Below, piece after piece: positions 33,132 to 36,059 of a stretch of 36,059 bases of DNA. A program made the position numbers and the translations under genes. The notes under the pieces are model-generated. The model ran no database searches, was not told the origin of the DNA, and saw nothing but the letters and a program-made list of their open reading frames with translations. The stretch spans positions 1 to 36,059 of the forward strand of contig CALFIY010000095.1 of the NCBI GenBank assembly GCA_937877595.1, read 5' to 3'. Positions within the stretch are counted from its first letter, which is position 1, and the number at the start of each line of letters is the position of its first letter. The DNA is from an uncultured Prevotella sp. (GTDB taxonomy: Bacteria; Bacteroidota; Bacteroidia; Bacteroidales; Bacteroidaceae).

Positions 33132-34628
33132 CTATAGCGGTAGGCGCCATGTGGCGCCGTCCTTGGTGTCTTTCACTTCAAATCCGGCAGCAGCCAGTTC
33201 GTCGCGTATCTTGTCGCTTGTTGCCCAGTCCTTGTCGGCTTTTGCCTTGGCGCGGAGCGACAGCACCATGTCTACCACGCGACCGAAAGCCTCTTCGCGC
33301 TTTGCCGACTGCTGTCCTGCTGCCGATGCAGCCTGCAGACCAAGGATGTCGTATACGAACAGGTGCATCACGCTGCGCAGTTCGTCAAGGCATTTCGCGC
33401 AGATAGTGGCTTTATGGTCTACGAGTTTGTTTATTATGGTGCACGCCTCGAAGAGGTGGCTTATCACCTGTGGTGTTGCAAGGTCGTCGTTCATCGCGTC
33501 GTAGCATTTCTCGCGCAGCGACGTCACGACGCGCTCCGTCTCAGCATCGCACTGTGCCGCTGGCTGTATGCGCTCTATGTCGCTCACGCCGTTGAGCAAT
33601 TTTTCGAGTCCCTTCTCCGAGGCTTTCAGCGCCTCGTTTGAGAAGTCTACGGTGCCGCGGTAGTGGGCGGAGAGGATGAAGAAGCGGATGGTCATCGGAC
33701 TGTAGGCTTGCTCGAGACTCTCGTGCTTGCCGGTGAAGAACTGTTCGAGGGTGATGAAGTTGCCGAGCGACTTGCCCATCTTCTGTCCGTTGATGGTTAT
33801 CATGTTGTTGTGCATCCAGTAGCGCACGGCAGGCTTGCCCTGCGCTGCCATGGCTTGTGCTATCTCACATTCGTGATGTGGAAACACAAGGTCCATGCCG
33901 CCACCGTGGATGTCAAACGTTTCGCCAAGGTATTTGCGTCCCATGGCAGTACATTCGCAGTGCCAGCCTGGGAAACCGTCGCTCCATGGTGATGGCCAGC
34001 GCATGATATGTTCGGGCTGAGCCTTCTTCCAAAGTGCGAAGTCGGCCTGGTTTTTCTTTTCGCCGACGCCGGCAAGTTCGCGGCTCTCGTCTTTGATGTT
34101 TTCCAGGGAGCGGCCGCTCAGGATGCCGTATTTATATACCTTGTTGTAGGCTTCGATGTCGAAATATACGGAGCCGTTCGACTCGTAGGCAAAGCCGTTG
34201 TCGAGTATCTGCTTGACGAGTTGCTGCTGCTCTATGATGTGGCCCGTGGCGTGTGGCTCGATAGACGGACGGAGCACGCCAAGTGCGTCCATTGCCTGAT
34301 GGTAGCGGTTGGTGTAGTACTGCGCTATCTCCATCGGCTCGAGTTGTTCCAGCCTGGCTTTCTTCTCAATCTTGTCATCGCCCTCGTCGGCGTCGTGCTC
34401 CAGGTGGCCCACGTCGGTGATGTTGCGCACGTAGCGCACCTTATAGCCCAAATGGCGCAGGTAGCGGAACAGCAGGTCGAAGGTTATTGCAGGACGGGCG
34501 TGGCCCAGATGCGGGTCGCCATATACCGTTGGACCGCAGACGTACATTCCTACGTTGTTGCCGTTGATGGGTTCAAAACGCTCTTTCTGTCGAGTCAGTG
34601 TGTTGTAGATTACCAGTCGTGATTCCAT
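33132..34628 (-). CDS. cysS: Cysteinyl-tRNA synthetase
   Basis: This 498-residue class I aminoacyl-tRNA synthetase charges tRNA-Cys. It has MYVCGPTVYGDPHLGHARP with the zinc ligand Cys31 and the HIGH-like HLGH (40-43). The zinc site continues with WHCECTAMG and FPHHECEIAQ. The KMSKS-type loop reads KMGKSLGN. The C-terminal DALR-like helical region and a terminal anticodon-binding extension (DKIRDELAAAGFEVKDTKDGATW) complete it. The upstream region contains the duplicated promoter box and the second 21-bp array. The rpsJ gene and its terminator lie further upstream. Confidence 0.97.
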   Translation of the reverse strand: MESRLVIYNTLTRQKERFEPINGNNVGMYVCGPTVYGDPHLGHARPAITFDLLFRYLRHLGYKVRYVRNITDVGHLEHDADEGDDKIEKKARLEQLEPMEIAQYYTNRYHQAMDALGVLRPSIEPHATGHIIEQQQLVKQILDNGFAYESNGSVYFDIEAYNKVYKYGILSGRSLENIKDESRELAGVGEKKNQADFALWKKAQPEHIMRWPSPWSDGFPGWHCECTAMGRKYLGETFDIHGGGMDLVFPHHECEIAQAMAAQGKPAVRYWMHNNMITINGQKMGKSLGNFITLEQFFTGKHESLEQAYSPMTIRFFILSAHYRGTVDFSNEALKASEKGLEKLLNGVSDIERIQPAAQCDAETERVVTSLREKCYDAMNDDLATPQVISHLFEACTIINKLVDHKATICAKCLDELRSVMHLFVYDILGLQAASAAGQQSAKREEAFGRVVDMVLSLRAKAKADKDWATSDKIRDELAAAGFEVKDTKDGATWRLPL

Positions 34629-34657
34629 ATCTTTTTACTAAAGGATATTTCCTGCTG

Positions 34658-34688
34658 CAAAGGTACGATTAAGCGAGTGGAATGCAAA
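34658..34688 (-). promoter_or_regulatory. cysS promoter (second copy of the rnr-type box)
   Basis: On the minus strand, -33 TTTG (34685-34688) and -7 TACCTTTG (34658-34665) followed by C are separated by 19 nt. The whole 38 nt (34658-34695) matches 8770-8807 at 36 positions, and the match continues more weakly towards both start codons (ATATTT at 34645 and 8758). Confidence 0.75.
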
Positions 34689-34743
34689 AGAAAAATCACG
34701 TTTTTTCTCTTCATTCCAGAGCGCAAAGCACATAGTTTTTGCT

Positions 34744-34823
34744 ACAGCAGTTTTAATTTTTTTAAAAACAGTTTTAATTTTTGCCACAGCAGTGTTTTTT
34801 CTAAAAAAAACAGCAGTAATTTT
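34744..34823. repeat. Degenerate 21-bp tandem repeat array (copy B)
   Basis: TAATTTT tracts start at 34754, 34775 and 34817, that is 21 and 2x21 bp apart. ACAGCAG or AAAACAG cores start at 34744, 34765 and 34786, again 21 bp apart; the last core (34810) is 3 nt out of phase. The array lies between the cysS promoter box and the rpsJ terminator. Confidence 0.75.
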
Positions 34824-34844
34824 TTTCACTGCTGTGCAGGCTGC

Positions 34845-34885
34845 AAAAAAAAATCCGGCCATTGCCAAAAAGAGCAATAGCCGGA
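34845..34885 (-). terminator. Intrinsic terminator of rpsJ
   Basis: TCCGGC-ATTGC (34854-34865, one mismatch) pairs with GCAAT-GCCGGA (34874-34885) around an 8-nt loop. In minus-strand RNA it is followed by nine U residues (A run 34845-34853). It starts 27 nt after the rpsJ stop codon and should end the fusA-rpsJ transcript. Confidence 0.9.
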
Positions 34886-34912
34886 CTTGAAACGTTGTAT
34901 TTGTGTTTATGA

Positions 34913-35218
34913 CTATACCTTGATCTCAACCTCAACGCCGCTGGGGAGTTCGAGTTTCATCAGTGCGTCTACCGTCTTGGCTGTAGAAGAGTAGATGTCA
35001 ATCAGACGCTTGTAGTCTGACAACTGGAACTGCTCGCGAGCCTTCTTGTTGACGAAGGTAGAGCGGTTGACGGTGTAGATACGCTTGTGTGTGGGAAGGG
35101 GTATTGGTCCGCTGATGATGGCACCGGTGGCCTTGACTGCCTTCACGATTTTCTCTGCTGACTTGTCTACGAGTTTGTGGTCGTAGCTCTTCAGCTTGAT
35201 ACGGATTTTCTGACTCAT
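34913..35218 (-). CDS. rpsJ: 30S ribosomal protein S10
   Basis: This 101-residue ribosomal protein S10 is a small-subunit head protein that also acts in NusB-linked antitermination. It shows KIRIKLKSYDHKLVDKSAEKIV, GPIPLPTHKRIYTVNRSTFVNKK (the ribosomal loop) and KRLIDIYSSTAKTVDALMKLELPSGVEVEIKV; length and motifs are standard. It lies downstream of fusA on the same strand. Here it is followed by a strong terminator and cysS, not by rplC as in the usual S10 operon. The 159-nt gap to fusA contains a repeat-hairpin structure and a second hairpin close to the start codon. Confidence 0.97.
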   Translation of the reverse strand: MSQKIRIKLKSYDHKLVDKSAEKIVKAVKATGAIISGPIPLPTHKRIYTVNRSTFVNKKAREQFQLSDYKRLIDIYSSTAKTVDALMKLELPSGVEVEIKV

Positions 35219-35254
35219 TGTTCTTTTGTTGTTTAATTGTTATTGATTGAATAT

Positions 35255-35291
35255 GGAGGCCGCTAAAGAGTCATTTGCTCAGCGGCTCTCC
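35255..35291 (-). ncRNA. Candidate hairpin in the rpsJ leader
   Basis: GGAGGCCGCT (35255-35264) can pair with AGCGGC-CTCC (35281-35291, one bulged T), giving a 10-bp GC-rich stem with a 16-nt loop, 37 nt before the rpsJ ATG. No U run follows, so it is not an ordinary terminator. It could be a translational control element, an RNA processing site or a stability element. No function is known. Confidence 0.5.
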
Positions 35292-35294
35292 GTT

Positions 35295-35373
35295 TAGTTC
35301 TTAGCTCTTAATTGTTAATCGCCGAGGGCGACAACTCTTAACTCTTAATTCTAAACTCTTAACTCTTAAGTCT
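35295..35373. repeat. 7-bp tandem repeats around a hairpin (fusA-rpsJ spacer)
   Basis: Read on the plus strand, heptamers TAGTTCT, TAGCTCT, TAATTGT and TAATCGC begin at 35295, 35302, 35309 and 35316. CAACTCT, TAACTCT, TAATTCT, AAACTCT, TAACTCT and TAAGTCT begin at 35332, 35339, 35346, 35353, 35360 and 35367. Between the two blocks, TCGCC-GAG-GGCGA (35319-35331) forms a small hairpin. The repeat ends 5 nt before the fusA stop codon. Confidence 0.8.
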
Positions 35374-35377
35374 CAGG

Positions 35378-36059
35378 TTACACCAGGTCGGCACGTCCCT
35401 TTACCTCCTCAAGCACGGCCTTGGCAATAGAGCTACTGAGCGGTGCGTGGTGGTCGTACTCCATAGAGCTGGTAGCACGTCCGGAGGTTATGGTGCGCAG
35501 GGCTGTAACATATCCGAACATCTCAGACAGTGGCACCTGGGCCTTGACTACGCGGGCGCCCGAGCGAGCCTCGTCCATGCCCTCTACCTGTCCGCGGCGC
35601 TTGTTGAGGTCGCCGATGACGTCACCCATGTTCTCCTCTGGTGTCACCACTTCGAGCTTCATGATGGGTTCCATCAGCACGGGTTTGGCCTGAGCGCATG
35701 CACTCTTGTAAGCCTGCATGGCTGCTATCTCGAACGACAGCTGGTCGGAGTCTACTGGGTGGAACGAGCCGTCAATCACCGTAACCTTCAGTGAGTCCAT
35801 GGGATAGCCTCCGAGTATACCATTCTTCATGGCGTTCTCGAAGCCTTTCTGTATTGATGGTATGAACTCTTTGGGTATGTTACCACCCTTCACCTCGTTG
35901 ACGAACTGCAGTCCTCCGTCCTTGGCGATGTCCCAGTCGTCGTCTACCGGTCCTACGTTGACGATGATGTCTGCGAACTTACCTCGTCCGCCCGACTGCT
36001 TCTTGTATACCTCACGTAGGTTAACAGTCTTGGTGATGGCTTCCTTGTAGTTCACTTGG
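35378..36059 (-). CDS. fusA: Elongation factor G, C-terminal part
   Basis: This is the translocation GTPase of translation. Only the last 227 codons are inside the window; the 5' end, including the GTP-binding domain, lies beyond 36059. The visible part starts at QVNYKEAITKT and covers domain IV (KQSGGRGKFADIIVNVGP, GGNIPKEFIPSIQKGFENAMKNG, LGGYPMDSLKVTVIDGSFHPVDS). It continues with domain V (PIMKLEVVTPEENMGDVIGDLNKRRGQVEGM, VKAQVPLSEMFGYVTALRTITSGRATSSMEY). Codon bias is strong. It leads into rpsJ after the repeat-bearing spacer. A duplicate EF-G-like protein cannot be excluded, but linkage to rpsJ supports fusA. Confidence 0.95.
   Translation of the reverse strand, partial: QVNYKEAITKTVNLREVYKKQSGGRGKFADIIVNVGPVDDDWDIAKDGGLQFVNEVKGGNIPKEFIPSIQKGFENAMKNGILGGYPMDSLKVTVIDGSFHPVDSDQLSFEIAAMQAYKSACAQAKPVLMEPIMKLEVVTPEENMGDVIGDLNKRRGQVEGMDEARSGARVVKAQVPLSEMFGYVTALRTITSGRATSSMEYDHHAPLSSSIAKAVLEEVKGRADLV

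Noticed and set aside
33115..33150. Longer start for the GT4 gene
   Set aside because: It adds 12 residues overlapping cysS. The internal ATG gives the family-typical HVGIDAKR start, though the upstream ATG cannot be fully excluded.

Overview
The window is a chromosomal segment of a Bacteroidota bacterium, most likely Prevotella or Segatella. The evidence is the fused SecDF, the TAnnTTTG-type -7 promoter elements, AT-rich leaders mostly without Shine-Dalgarno sequences, a TonB-dependent-receptor-like beta-barrel protein, a DUF5683 protein and a succinate CoA-transferase. No phage, insertion sequence, CRISPR array, tRNA or rRNA is visible. Coding density is high, and 28 genes are supported, two of them cut by the window edges (secDF on the left, fusA on the right).

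Layout. 1-4850 (minus): secDF, a membrane-anchored endonuclease/exonuclease/phosphatase-fold protein, and a rhomboid protease. 5091-5366 (plus): HU with its own terminator. 5426-8728 (minus): RNase R followed by a CE2-like secreted esterase. 9031-10133 (plus): a sirtuin and a MerR-type regulator. 10151-17219 (minus): a tight run parA-parB-DUF5683-lytic transglycosylase-relA/spoT-pectinesterase, joining chromosome partition, envelope and stringent-response genes. 17316-20994 (minus): queH, priA and a small outer-membrane barrel protein, with a hairpin terminator just in front of priA. 21114-25030 (minus): a GH2 glycosidase and a CoA-transferase. 25253-26206 (plus): a C-terminally short aldo/keto reductase. 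26199-29973 (minus): TonB-type barrel, ung and DUF3109. 30134-31981 (plus): a TPR sensor kinase with no adjacent response regulator. 31996-36059 (minus): a GT4 glycosyltransferase, cysS, rpsJ and fusA.

The least explained signals are non-coding. The upstream regions of rnr (8729-9030) and cysS (34629-34912), 26 kb apart, share a 38-nt promoter box with only two mismatches, including a conserved -33/-7 spacer. Behind it each has a degenerate array of AT-rich repeats phased at exactly 21 bp and carrying palindromic ACWGCWGT cores. The fusA-rpsJ spacer holds a different structure: about ten 7-bp repeats surrounding a small hairpin. After rpsJ there is a strong terminator and then cysS, so the usual continuation into rplC is absent here.

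All calls rest on reading the sequence and on recognising family motifs. No database search or folding program was run.
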